This document shows positions 55,092 to 63,580 of a DNA stretch of 64,000 nucleotides, piece by piece (the stretch's first letter is position 1; each line of letters begins with the position of its first letter). Below the pieces are notes generated by a model that ran no database searches, was not told the DNA's origin, and saw nothing but the letters and a program-made list of their open reading frames with translations. The translations under genes were made by a program, and so were the position numbers. Source of the DNA: Mesobacillus zeae (GTDB lineage Bacteria; Bacillota; Bacilli; Bacillales; Cytobacillaceae); contig NZ_QWVT01000014.1 in NCBI RefSeq assembly GCF_003570705.1, positions 20,595-84,594 on the forward strand. Direction: 5' to 3'.

Positions 55092-55333
55092 TTAAGGTAT
55101 ATGGCAATATGTACTTAGTTATAGGTTAGGAAAAACTACTCTGATTGTCATTCCATTAAAGTGTCCATATACTCAACATAAGATGAAATGACATCCATAA
55201 TTAAAACAGCACTCCACCCTCTATATTTACCGATATTTTTTCTGCTTTTCATTAAATCGAAAAAAAAGCCTGATAAATCAGGCTTTCAGTAAAACATTTT
55301 ATTTCCGGTTTTTTCATATTTAATTTATAAATA
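55092..55333. other. Gap between the TOMM locus and att C
   Basis: No gene. An AAAGCCTGA-TAAA-TCAGGCTTT hairpin (55265-55286) lies after the dehydrogenase; its flanking A8 run makes it a good terminator on the minus strand and a weak one on the plus strand. Confidence 0.6.
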
Positions 55334-55397
55334 AAAGAACGTAAAAAATACGGTCTTAAAGGCTCTCGTCGTGCACCTCAGTTCTCAAAACGTTAAT
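55334..55397 (+). repeat. att copy C (rpsI 3' end)
   Basis: 64-bp third copy with one change from copy B (G to T in GGCGCTCG). It should be the original chromosomal end of rpsI. Confidence 0.92.
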
Positions 55398-55407
55398 ATC
55401 AACATCA

Positions 55408-55445
55408 AAATACCCGCAAGCCTTTTGGCTTACGGGTATTTTTTA
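55408..55445 (+). terminator. Ancestral rpsI terminator
   Basis: AATACCCGCAAGCC-TTTT-GGCTTACGGGTATT and a T-run, directly after att C. By position this would be the native rpsI terminator. Confidence 0.85.
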
Positions 55446-55646
55446 TTTATTAAGAATTCCTGCAATAGTCCCGACCTCAAATTTTTGTACCCGAAAGCCG
55501 CCCACCTTCGAGTGATTTTCTTCCACTCCCACTTTATTGGCGAAGTTGAATTTTAAATGAAACCCCAATGTATCGAGGATTAAACCTTCTCTATAAAAGC
55601 CTGAAAACAAAGTGGCATCAATCAAAATACAAATGAATAAGCACAA
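55443..55646 (-). CDS. Small secreted-type ORF
   Basis: 67 aa from a TTG codon, MCLFICILIDATLFSGFYRE, with a hydrophobic start and VGVEENHSKVGGFRVQKFEV toward the end. Ribosome site is unclear, and the frame extends a few residues upstream (IKKILL) without a normal start codon. Not recognised. Confidence 0.3.
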   Translation of the reverse strand: MCLFICILIDATLFSGFYREGLILDTLGFHLKFNFANKVGVEENHSKVGGFRVQKFEVGTIAGILNK

Positions 55647-55704
55647 AAGTATTTTCTTAATCTACATCAATGAAAAGGACCCACAGCTATTTTGGCTTTC
55701 GATC

Positions 55705-55791
55705 TTAGGAAACACTTCCCAACTCTACAATATTCATAGACAGGGGTGGAATGACAAACTCTCCTCAATCAAAACTTATCGACTGTGCTAA
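55705..55791 (+). pseudogene. Partial beta/gamma-crystallin copy
   Basis: 29 codons reading LGNTSQLYNIHRQGWNDKLS...TYRLC-stop, closely similar to the end of the intact gene at 55886 (LGDTPQLFNIHQGWSNDKIS). A tandem-duplication remnant. Confidence 0.75.
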
Positions 55792-55885
55792 CAGTAACTG
55801 GATGGAAGTGTATGTAATTTTCCATATAGATGGTCAGATCGATTATAAGCGTGTATAGAAAGAAAATGTATTGGAGGTATGTTTG

Positions 55886-56203
55886 ATGATTTATAACCAT
55901 CTTGGTTATGATTTAGACGTTCGTGCTTCTGTTAATACCTTTTATGAGCATATCAATGGAGATGGACATAAATACACATTGCTCTCAGGCGAATCCCAGG
56001 AATACGTGGGAGATTGGTGGAATGACAGAATTTCTTCTGTTCGAGTAGGACCGAAGACTTTGGTTATTTTATTTGAACACAGAGGCTTCAAAGGCCGTAT
56101 CAAGTATCTTGAAAACTTAGGAGACACTCCCCAACTCTTCAACATTCATCAAGGATGGTCGAATGATAAAATTTCATCAATTGTAACTTATCGACTTTGC
56201 TAA
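55886..56203 (+). CDS. Beta/gamma-crystallin-like protein
   Basis: 105-aa small protein with Greek-key-like repeats (the WWNDRISSVRVG and GWSNDKISSIVTYRLC segments are parallel). Such folds often bind calcium in bacteria. No signal peptide. ATG 55886 follows TGGAGGT. Role unknown; preceded by a partial copy. Confidence 0.65.
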   Translation: MIYNHLGYDLDVRASVNTFYEHINGDGHKYTLLSGESQEYVGDWWNDRISSVRVGPKTLVILFEHRGFKGRIKYLENLGDTPQLFNIHQGWSNDKISSIVTYRLC

Positions 56204-56646
56204 CGAATTGTGCAATTTAGTATAGTCAAAATTGAAGAAAGTATGGTTGGAATAAAGCAGTTGTTATTTTTTTATATCTAGGTTGTCCAAATGGAATAAC
56301 GGATGTTATACCTTTAGAATCTTAGGGCAAAACAAAATAGGAGTAAGAGTGAGACAACAACCAAGTCTCACTCTTACTCCTATTTTAGTGTCCACATGTA
56401 GAGCAATAAAGAAAAGCAACATTTTAGTCTCCTCACTTTTATCCCAATGAGTAACGTTGCTTTCCTCATCAGTTATTCAACCATATTAAACCTGACGAAA
56501 GCGGGATTTTTAAAAAGGGAAAAATATAACATCTAGTACCTTGCATAGAACAGTACCGTGTGTTATCTTTGAGTTGAGGATCCTTGCAAAATCAAGTACT
56601 ATACAATAAACAATACCTTTTACTCTGAAAGGAGGTATGACTCATA
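56204..56646. other. Gap with a long perfect hairpin
   Basis: 22-bp perfect stem AAAATAGGAGTAAGAGTGAG.../...CTCACTCTTACTCCTATTTT (56334-56386) with a 9-base loop; probably a bidirectional terminator, or a short mobile repeat. GTAC-containing words near 56540-56610 may be PadR sites. No gene. Confidence 0.6.
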
Positions 56647-56970
56647 GTGAATGTTCAATTTAAAAAAGGCGTGCTGGAATTATGTGTCCTCGTATTATTG
56701 GATAAGCAGGACCGTTATGGTTATGAACTTGTTCAGAAGATATCCGAACAAATTCATATATCCGAGGGTTCTGTGTACCCGCTGTTAAGGCGATTAACTA
56801 AGGATGGACACTTTACAACGTACCTAAAAGAATCCACAGAAGGACCGCCGCGGAAGTATTATAAGTTAACGGATAACGGGAGAGTGTATCTTCACGACCT
56901 GCTCAAGGAATGGAAGGAATTTGCTAATGGTGTAAATCAATTAATCGAGGAAGGTGTTAACGATGACTAA
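56647..56970 (+). CDS. PadR-family regulator
   Basis: 107-aa winged-helix repressor: FKKGVLELCVLVLLDKQDRY, SEGSVYPLLRRLTKDG and the PPRKYYKLTDNGR wing are typical of PadR. GTG start behind AAAGGAGG. It overlaps the next gene by 8 bases and likely autoregulates the three-gene operon. Confidence 0.9.
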   Translation: MNVQFKKGVLELCVLVLLDKQDRYGYELVQKISEQIHISEGSVYPLLRRLTKDGHFTTYLKESTEGPPRKYYKLTDNGRVYLHDLLKEWKEFANGVNQLIEEGVNDD

Positions 56971-57523
56971 AAAACAATTCCTTACAAAATTAAATACATC
57001 TTTGAAGGGTCTTTCATCGGATGACCGGGAAGATATTTTGCAGGATTTTGAAGAGCATTTTACGATTGGGTTAGAAGAAGGAAAGACAGAAGAGCAAATA
57101 TCGGCTTCACTAGGTTCACCTCAACAAATAGCAAAAGAGCTGGTAGCAACGCACCGGGTTGAAAAAGTGAATGAAACCTCTACGGCTGGCAACATTTTTC
57201 GCGCGGTTTGGGCTGTTATCGGCTTGGGATTTTTCAATCTTGTCATTGTGTTAGGGCCGTTTATTGCATTAACAGGGCTAATCGCTGCTGGCTGGGCCGT
57301 TGGGATTTCATTCGTCGCTGCCCCGCTGCTCGTATTAATAAATGTTGCCTTGCATCCGCAAATATTTGAGCTTTTTGACTTATTTGTTTCCATTGCGCTT
57401 GCAGGCCTTGGGTTATTTATCGCAATCGGAATGTTCTTCGCAACCCGGGCGGTAAAAAATGGATTTGTCCGTTATTTGAAATACAATCTCAGCGTTGTGA
57501 AAGGTGGCGTGAAACATGCCTAA
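56963..57523 (+). CDS. DUF1700 membrane protein
   Basis: 186 aa. The N-terminal region MTKKQFLTKLNTSLKGLSSD with EDILQDFEEHFTIGLEEGKT is the HAAS/DUF1700 signature, followed by four hydrophobic segments. Typically co-encoded with PadR and DUF4097 genes, and thought to act in envelope stress. ATG 56963 lies within the PadR gene end; overlaps the next gene by 8 bases. Confidence 0.85.
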   Translation: MTKKQFLTKLNTSLKGLSSDDREDILQDFEEHFTIGLEEGKTEEQISASLGSPQQIAKELVATHRVEKVNETSTAGNIFRAVWAVIGLGFFNLVIVLGPFIALTGLIAAGWAVGISFVAAPLLVLINVALHPQIFELFDLFVSIALAGLGLFIAIGMFFATRAVKNGFVRYLKYNLSVVKGGVKHA

Positions 57524-58319
57524 TATAAAAAGAATATCGGTTGTTGCTTTAGTGCTTTTACTACTCGGTATTACCGGGAGCATATTGACGCTTGGCACGA
57601 AGAAATCAGCAGAAGAGATTTCAGAAGAAAGAACTTTTGAAAAAGGAACTTTCACAAATGTGGATATTCATGTTGATAACGCTGAAGTGGAAATTGTCCC
57701 TGTAAATAACGAAACAGCAAAAGTTGAATTATCAGGGGATAGAGAAAAGGATAGAAAATACAGCTTTGATGCTGCTATAGAGGGAGATACGCTCGCTGTT
57801 CAATTAAACGAAGAAAAGCTTAAATTCTACAACTTCGACTTATTTGAGTCCGCCCTCGCTATAAAAGTATATGTTCCTGAAAAATCGTATGGAAAATTGC
57901 GTGTGAATGTGGGAAATGGAAATGTAAAAGCAGAAAAACTGGGTGTAAAAGATGTCGCTGTAAAAACGATCAATGGAACAATAGACCTGAAGGATTTCGA
58001 AAGTGACAATGTTGCTGTCGAATCGAAAAACGGGAAAATACACCTAGAAAACATTGATGGTGATATTTCCGGGGATGTGCTGAACGGAAAGATTTCACTT
58101 TTGACAAAGGATCTCAGCCAGAATATAGATTTTGAAACTACGAACGGTCAAATTGACATTCAAACAGAAAAAGAGCCGACAAATGCCACCATTAGTGTAG
58201 AAGCTGCCAATGGAACCGTAGATGTATTTGGCGATTCTTCCAGGCGCACTGTGATTGGAAATGGAGAAAATACAATAAAATTATCCACCTTAAATGGAAA
58301 AGTAACTGTTTCAAAGTAA
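57516..58319 (+). CDS. DUF4097 beta-helix protein
   Basis: 267 aa with an N-terminal membrane anchor (ISVVALVLLLLGITGSILTL), then a repetitive beta-strand region with recurring NG-containing turns (TINGTIDLKDFES, SKNGKIHLENIDG, TTNGQIDIQTEK, AANGTVDVFG), typical of DUF4097. Predicted outside the membrane. Third gene of the PadR operon. Confidence 0.88.
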   Translation: MPNIKRISVVALVLLLLGITGSILTLGTKKSAEEISEERTFEKGTFTNVDIHVDNAEVEIVPVNNETAKVELSGDREKDRKYSFDAAIEGDTLAVQLNEEKLKFYNFDLFESALAIKVYVPEKSYGKLRVNVGNGNVKAEKLGVKDVAVKTINGTIDLKDFESDNVAVESKNGKIHLENIDGDISGDVLNGKISLLTKDLSQNIDFETTNGQIDIQTEKEPTNATISVEAANGTVDVFGDSSRRTVIGNGENTIKLSTLNGKVTVSK

Positions 58320-58380
58320 ACCGATACCGGTCATGCACCTAAAGTTCCCCATCCATCCATTCATTTTATATTGCCAAATG

Positions 58381-58417
58381 AAGCCTCGGCACATGCGCCT
58401 TGGTTTTTTTTATTCAA
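58381..58417 (+). terminator. Terminator after the PadR operon
   Basis: Hairpin around GGCACATGCGCC with AAGCC/GGTTT outer pairing and an eight-T run. The remaining bases to 58576 hold no gene. Confidence 0.65.
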
Positions 58418-58576
58418 AGGTTGTGCCTTCTTAATTCAATCGCTTGAATCTCCGGGCCTGCTGTGCCTTGCCGGATTGCTTTTTGAAAAAGGTGATAAAA
58501 CTGGAAACGGAATCCCTCGCTGTATTGGAATGCAAGCGGCAGGGGTGTTGAAAACTACGTTCAAGGGGTGAGAAGT

Positions 58577-59026
58577 TTGAGTGTGAATGTAGTTACGACT
58601 TTTACAGATAAAAAACGCGAAAAGCAAATTAAATATGAGCGCTCCATGCTCCGCGAGCTATCGCTCAAGAAGCTGCAGGAGAGGATGAAGGGCTGCTTTG
58701 GTTCTTCACGTCTTGTTACGGGGCTTGTGATGAATAAAGGCATAGAAGAAGCCTGTTATGATGTGGCGATTGAAGCCTTCTTGCTTGGAGCGAGATACAG
58801 CAAGTTTGGCTACCATGGCGAGGCGCTTGAATCAGCAAGGTTAAGGTGCAGTGAAGATGAACAGCACCTAACTGATACGCTGTACAACTTTTTCCTGTTT
58901 TGGGGGAATGGTGAGGAGGGCCCAGCGGCAGAGTCGCTGTATGTTCTATGTGAGAAGTATGTGGATGCCTGGTGGAGAGACGGATTCACCAGGGGTGAAA
59001 AGAGATATAAAATGCGGCTTCATTAA
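58577..59026 (+). CDS. YbaK-like DUF2521 protein
   Basis: 149 aa from TTG 58577 (AAGGGGTGA lies just upstream; a GTG at 58568 would overlap it). Contains TFTDKKREKQIKYERSMLRE and ends in a tryptophan-rich stretch DAWWRDGFTRGEKRYKMRLH. Resembles B. subtilis YbaK, which sits in the same place between rpsI and cwlD. Function unknown. This restores core synteny after the insertions. Confidence 0.8.
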   Translation: MSVNVVTTFTDKKREKQIKYERSMLRELSLKKLQERMKGCFGSSRLVTGLVMNKGIEEACYDVAIEAFLLGARYSKFGYHGEALESARLRCSEDEQHLTDTLYNFFLFWGNGEEGPAAESLYVLCEKYVDAWWRDGFTRGEKRYKMRLH

Positions 59027-59105
59027 GGCTGCTCCGGAGTTCTAAACATCCTTCCTGTCCCATACATTAAAGTAAAAGGGACGAGCGCTTTAGGGGGAGG
59101 ATGGT

Positions 59106-59828
59106 TTGGTCCGGATGATAAAGAAGCTTCAGTTTGTTTTGTTTTCGGCAGGGCTGGCATTGCTGTTTCTCGTTTTGCAATACGATTTTACCGAGAGGGA
59201 TTCATGGAAGTCCTGGAACCTCCCTCTGTCGGGTAAGGTTATCCTGATTGACCCGGGCCATGGAGGGGTTGACCCGGGCGCTGGAGGGAAAGATGCACGC
59301 GAGAAAGAGATTGCCCTGAGTATATCCTTAAAGCTGAGGGATTATTTGCAGCAGCAGGGGGCGCTTGTGATCATGACGAGAGAAACAGATGTGGACCTTG
59401 CTGATAAAGATTTAAAAGGGTTCAGAAAACGAAAAGTCCAGGATTTAAAAAGGCGGCGTGATTTGATCAATACATCAGACGCAGACTTTTATGCCAGCAT
59501 CCATTTGAATGCAATCCCATCGCCAAAGTGGAAAGGCGCGCAGACCTTTTACTCGGGAAATTACAGGGACAGCAAACGGGCTGCTACCCTTATTCAGGCA
59601 GAGCTGCGGCGAAACCTTGAGAATACTGACCGTAAAGCAAAGTCAGCGAACCAGATTTATTTGCTGAAGCACACGAAAAAACCAGGCGTGCTGGTAGAGG
59701 TTGGTTTTATCTCGAATCCGGGAGAAAAACGCTTGCTAAAGACAGATGAGTATCAGGATGAGCTAGCCGCCTCGATTTATGAGGGAATTCTCCGATATTA
59801 TTCGGGAGAACGGAAATTCTGGAAATGA
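59106..59828 (+). CDS. cwlD: N-acetylmuramoyl-L-alanine amidase CwlD
   Basis: 240-aa Amidase_3 enzyme that makes the muramic-delta-lactam precursor of the spore cortex. N-terminal membrane anchor (LQFVLFSAGLALLFLVLQYD), then the zinc residues in LIDPGHGGVDPGAGG, EKEIALSISLKLRD and FYASIHLNAI, and the catalytic Glu in VLVEVGFISNPGE. TTG start behind GGGGGAGG; ATG 59115 is the alternative. Confidence 0.93.
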   Translation: MVRMIKKLQFVLFSAGLALLFLVLQYDFTERDSWKSWNLPLSGKVILIDPGHGGVDPGAGGKDAREKEIALSISLKLRDYLQQQGALVIMTRETDVDLADKDLKGFRKRKVQDLKRRRDLINTSDADFYASIHLNAIPSPKWKGAQTFYSGNYRDSKRAATLIQAELRRNLENTDRKAKSANQIYLLKHTKKPGVLVEVGFISNPGEKRLLKTDEYQDELAASIYEGILRYYSGERKFWK

Positions 59829-59995
59829 AGGGGCAGAAAAGCTTCTTCTTTTTTCTTTTTGGATAAAAAAGGTTAGATTTTTATCAAGATGTGTAAAAGA
59901 GGGGTAGGGACACAATAGGTGTGACCCTATTCACACAAATGCCTTCATACTCTATGGTATACTGTTCAAGTATAAAACAATAGGAGGGTATCAGG

Positions 59996-61048
59996 ATGTT
60001 AACAGATGCTCAAGTACGGGAAATCGTCGGCGGTCTGCAGGAACCGTTTTTACATAAAACACTCGCAGAAATCAACGCCATACAAGAAGTCAAAATAAAA
60101 GAAGAAAAAAATCATGTCAGTGTCAAGGTTGGCATTGCCAAGACCGGGACAGCCGAGCAGCTTCAGCTTCAGTCACAAATTGTCAGCCTTTTGAAAGAAG
60201 CGGGTGCCGACTCAGTAGGATTGAGGTTCGCCGAGCTTTCGGACGAAGTGCTATCCCAGTTCAGGACAGAAGGAAATGAAGAGGAGGGGTTGCTGTCCCC
60301 TAACAGCAAGACTACTTTCATTGCCATCGCAAGCGGAAAGGGAGGAGTCGGGAAATCGACTATTTCAGTAAACCTGGCTGTGTCGCTGGCACGCCTTGGC
60401 AAAAAAGTGGGACTTGTGGATGCGGATATTTACGGTTTCAGTGTCCCGGACATGATGGGAATCACGCAACGTCCGGTAGTGCGTGGGGAGAAGATCATTC
60501 CTGTGGAAAGGTATGGAGTTAAAGTCATTTCGATGGGATTCTTCGTCGAAGACAACGCTCCAATTATCTGGCGCGGACCGATGCTTGGTAAAATGCTCAA
60601 TAATTTCTTCAATGATGTAGAGTGGGGAGAATTGGATTACCTGCTTCTTGACTTACCTCCTGGAACAGGTGACGTAGCCCTTGACGTTCATAATATGCTT
60701 CCGGCATGCAAGGAAATCATCGTCACAACGCCACATCCGACAGCAGCCTTTGTAGCCGCCCGTGCCGGTGCCATGGCCTTGAGGACAGAACATGAAATTC
60801 TTGGTGTCATTGAAAACATGTCATATTTCGAAAGCAAGCTTACAGAAGAAAGAGAATATGTATTTGGACAAGGCGGCGGAGAGAAGCTCTCAGAAGAACT
60901 GAACACTGAGTTGCTCGGAAAACTGCCACTTGGACAGCCTACATGGGACGAGAACGATTTTGCCCCTTCCATTTACAAGGAAGATGACCAAATTGGCGCG
61001 ATCTATACGAACATCGCCCAAAAAGTGGTTCAGCTGCTTAAAAAATAA
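59996..61048 (+). CDS. salA: Mrp/NBP35-family ATPase (SalA type)
   Basis: 350 aa. N-terminal DUF59/MIP18-like domain (about 1-85), a short linker, then a deviant Walker A IASGKGGVGKSTISVNLAVS and Walker B DLPPGTGDVALD. In B. subtilis this locus encodes SalA, a regulator of exoprotease genes; the wider family carries Fe-S clusters. No C-terminal CxxC pair is seen, which fits SalA better than a cluster carrier. ATAGGAGGG precedes the ATG. Confidence 0.88.
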   Translation: MLTDAQVREIVGGLQEPFLHKTLAEINAIQEVKIKEEKNHVSVKVGIAKTGTAEQLQLQSQIVSLLKEAGADSVGLRFAELSDEVLSQFRTEGNEEEGLLSPNSKTTFIAIASGKGGVGKSTISVNLAVSLARLGKKVGLVDADIYGFSVPDMMGITQRPVVRGEKIIPVERYGVKVISMGFFVEDNAPIIWRGPMLGKMLNNFFNDVEWGELDYLLLDLPPGTGDVALDVHNMLPACKEIIVTTPHPTAAFVAARAGAMALRTEHEILGVIENMSYFESKLTEEREYVFGQGGGEKLSEELNTELLGKLPLGQPTWDENDFAPSIYKEDDQIGAIYTNIAQKVVQLLKK

Positions 61049-61052
61049 GCGA

Positions 61053-61086
61053 AAAAGACAGCCTCCATCATGAGAGGCTGTCTTTT
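61053..61086. terminator. Bidirectional terminator between salA and gerD
   Basis: AAAAGACAGCCTC/GAGGCTGTCTTTT, 13-bp stem with flanking A and T runs, between convergent genes. Confidence 0.85.
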
Positions 61087-61089
61087 CCA

Positions 61090-61722
61090 TTATGGCCCTC
61101 CGGGTGACGGACCGCCGCCGCTTTCTCCGCCTCCGCCTCCGCCGCCAGAATCGCCCGAACCGCCTTGTTGCTTATCTGGAACTTCGGAAGCTGCTTTTAT
61201 CAGCATATCCTGAACTTTGGCTTTGAAAAGCGGGCTGTCAAATGTCTCGGTTACAACGGATTGCATATGCTTTCGATACTCTTTGCTTTTCAGTACTTCC
61301 ACTAGCTCCTTTTCGAGCTCCGGATCCTTCATTACTTCAATCATCATTCCCCGGTATTCCGGATCCTTCATCATGTCCTTCAGTAGCTGTTCATTTTCTG
61401 TCTTCATGCTTTTTGCCATGGATTGGGCAAATTTAGGGTCTTTGAACTGTTTGTTCCAGAATTGTGTTCCTTTATCTGATACGAGTGTATTTTGGACGGT
61501 ATCTGATACAACGGACTGGTCAAGGACTAGCTTTTCCTTCATTCCGTCGTCGGACATTACTTCCTGGATCGCCTTTTTGCCATCATCGGTTTTTAAAATA
61601 TCGACAACCATTTTCTTTGTCATTTCATAGTCCATCTGTTCCCCGCCGGACTCGGCAGGAGCGCATCCGGCCAGCATGCACAGACCGAGAACGGGGAGGA
61701 ACTTACTTGCTTTTTTCCACAT
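61090..61722 (-). CDS. gerD: Spore germination lipoprotein GerD
   Basis: 210 aa. Signal peptide MWKKASKFLPVLGLCMLAGC with lipobox LAGC; a helical middle with repeated KxPEYR/KDPELEKELVEV turns; and a glycine/proline-rich tail (GGGGGGESGGGPSPGGP). GerD is needed for clustering of germinant receptors in the spore inner membrane. The frame is open to 61830, but the ATG at 61722 with AAAGGGG gives the proper signal peptide. Confidence 0.93.
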   Translation of the reverse strand: MWKKASKFLPVLGLCMLAGCAPAESGGEQMDYEMTKKMVVDILKTDDGKKAIQEVMSDDGMKEKLVLDQSVVSDTVQNTLVSDKGTQFWNKQFKDPKFAQSMAKSMKTENEQLLKDMMKDPEYRGMMIEVMKDPELEKELVEVLKSKEYRKHMQSVVTETFDSPLFKAKVQDMLIKAASEVPDKQQGGSGDSGGGGGGGESGGGPSPGGP

Positions 61723-61865
61723 TTGTATTTCCCCTTTCGCATAGGCAGCCCTAATGTTATGGTTGGCCAAACGCCAAATATTATTCGGTAAGAGGCAATG
61801 TGTAGATTTTTCAATCTTTGGTTGGTACAATCAAGAGGGGAAATTTATTTTTGGGGGAAAATATT

Positions 61866-62549
61866 GTGACGAGCCGAAATTGGGTAAGGTTGTTCTTGTC
61901 CACTTTGCTGGTTGGAGGGGCTGCAGCCAGTATAACGGGCTTTATTGTGCGCTGGAGTGAATTCGAGCCTCTTTTCAGCCATTTTGATATCATGGAAATT
62001 TTGTCAGTCTTATTATGGCTTATTGGAATTGGCCTTATATTCAGCATTTTAAGCCAGATGGGTTTCTTTGCCTATTTGACGATTCATCAGTTTGGCCTTG
62101 GCATTTTTAAGTCTGCTTCTCTTTGGAACGCGGTACAGCTTATATTGGTGGCTGTCGCTATCTTTGACCTGGTTTATTTAAGATACAACGCGTTTGCCGG
62201 AAAAGGGGACAGCTGGCTTCCGTATATCGGGCTTGCTCTTTTAGCTGTAGTGCCAGCCGTAATTGTGGCTTTCTTCAAAGCTAGGCAGACAAATAAAGAA
62301 GCATTTATCCCAGCCTTGTTTTTTATGGTTGTCGTAACCATGGTTGAGTGGGTTCCGGTTCTTAGAGTGAATGAGCACAGCTGGCTATATTTGATGTTGT
62401 TTTCGCTCCTCGCCTGCAATGCCTACCAGCTTCTTACCCTTCCGAAATATAACCGTAAGTCTGCTGAAGAGCGGGAGTCCGCAGCCAGGAAAGAAAAAGG
62501 GACGAGCCAAAAAGCGCAAAAAAAAGCAAAACCGTCGAAGGTGCAATAA
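61866..62549 (+). CDS. kbaA: KinB-signalling activator KbaA
   Basis: 227-aa membrane protein with about six hydrophobic segments and a charged tail (KYNRKSAEERESAARKEKGT). KbaA acts upstream of KinB in the sporulation phosphorelay. GTG 61866 (MTSRNWVRLFLSTLLVGGAA) follows GGGGGAA and gives the expected start; the frame opens at 61818. A terminator CCGTCG/CGACGG plus T7 (62532-62567) overlaps the stop region. Confidence 0.9.
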   Translation: MTSRNWVRLFLSTLLVGGAAASITGFIVRWSEFEPLFSHFDIMEILSVLLWLIGIGLIFSILSQMGFFAYLTIHQFGLGIFKSASLWNAVQLILVAVAIFDLVYLRYNAFAGKGDSWLPYIGLALLAVVPAVIVAFFKARQTNKEAFIPALFFMVVVTMVEWVPVLRVNEHSWLYLMLFSLLACNAYQLLTLPKYNRKSAEERESAARKEKGTSQKAQKKAKPSKVQ

Positions 62550-62567
62550 TACCGCGACGGTTTTTTT
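62532..62567 (+). terminator. Terminator at the end of kbaA
   Basis: CCGTCG (within the last codons) pairs with CGACGG, followed by seven T. Confidence 0.75.
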
Positions 62568-62630
62568 ATATCAATTTCCTTTATCTTAAATCGGAACGCT
62601 CCAATAATACGGTTGCTAAGCTGCGCTAGC

Positions 62631-62675
62631 TCTTTTCCTTGTCTGGCTCCAGCGCCCATTGGACTTCGCTGGACG
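62631..62675. repeat. Bacillus-type dispersed repeat
   Basis: TTTTCCTTGTCTGGCTCCAG followed by CGCCCATTGGACTTCGCTGG. The TCCAGCG/CGCTGGA arms form a hairpin. The CTTGTCTGGCTCCAGCGCC word resembles a short repeat scattered through many Bacillaceae genomes; only one copy is in this window. Confidence 0.5.
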
Positions 62676-62689
62676 GGCATTCGTTTATG

Positions 62690-63442
62690 CTATTTTATTT
62701 CAGATGACTGCGATTCTGCATTGGCGATCATATGTGAGACTGTGACCATCTTCAATCCCTTGCTTTTGATGTCTTCGATGATTCCCGGGAGAGCTTTTGC
62801 AGTTTGTTTTGCCGAGTCGGAAGCATGAAGAAGAACAATGTCTCCCTTGTTAGCTTTCGAAACGGTTTCAACAATTGCATCAGTGCCGGGGTTGGTCCAA
62901 TCCTTTGAATCGAGGCTCCAATGCACGACGGTGTATCCAGCACGGTCAGCAGCCTTAATCGTTGTTTTGTTAAAATGGCCTGTTGGCGCCCGAAGCAGCT
63001 CGATGTTTTTAATATTGAGCTTGGAGAAAGCCGTCTGGGCTTTCATGATATCCTGTTTCATTTTTGCTTCCTCAAGTTCAGTATAATCCTTGTAGTCATA
63101 GCCAAGCATTCCAATTTCATAACCGCTTTTGACAATCCTCTTTACAAGATCAGGGTGCCTTTCAGCCCAGGCACCTGATAAAAAGAAAGTAGCTGCCGGA
63201 ACCTTATGCTGTTCAAGAACATCAAGAATCGGACCTGCCTTTTCATCGCCCCAGCCAATATTGAAAGTAAGAGCAATATCCTTTTCTCCCCTGTAGACCG
63301 CTTTTGGTCCATCATTTGCTGAGAATGCGGGAATCTGTATGATGCTTTCCGTATAAAAAAACCAGGCAGTAAAAAATGCGGCAATCACAATGACCACAAA
63401 CTGTTTTAAAGACTTTCCATTCAGTACAAAAAAGAAATTCAT
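62690..63442 (-). CDS. pdaB: Sporulation polysaccharide deacetylase PdaB
   Basis: 250 aa. N-terminal membrane segment (QFVVIVIAAFFTAWFFYTES), then a NodB-type deacetylase domain: TFNIGWGDEKAGPILDVLEQ (in place of the usual TFDDG), FLSGAWAERHPDLVKRIVKS, RAPTGHFN and LLHASDSAKQT. The altered first motif is characteristic of PdaB, which is needed for spore cortex stability. ATG 63442 after AAAGGA; the frame is open to 63478. Confidence 0.92.
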   Translation of the reverse strand: MNFFFVLNGKSLKQFVVIVIAAFFTAWFFYTESIIQIPAFSANDGPKAVYRGEKDIALTFNIGWGDEKAGPILDVLEQHKVPAATFFLSGAWAERHPDLVKRIVKSGYEIGMLGYDYKDYTELEEAKMKQDIMKAQTAFSKLNIKNIELLRAPTGHFNKTTIKAADRAGYTVVHWSLDSKDWTNPGTDAIVETVSKANKGDIVLLHASDSAKQTAKALPGIIEDIKSKGLKMVTVSHMIANAESQSSEIK

Positions 63443-63580
63443 TCCTTTCACCTCGTCCCTAAGCACTCCTTGTCTCATTTTTATGAATGGAAATCCGAGA
63501 TATGATGAAAATTTTTAATAAATGATAAAACAGAGGAAATTGGAAAACACTACAGAAAAATAAGGCGGGGGGGTGTTTCC

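Larger units (their letters stand above)
46924..55397. mobile_element. Element 2: remnant element carrying a TOMM locus
   Basis: About 8.5 kb between att copies B and C. It keeps only a stub of an integrase related to that of element 1, several pseudogenes, and an intact bacteriocin-type locus. It can probably no longer excise unless helped by the element 1 integrase. Confidence 0.8.
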
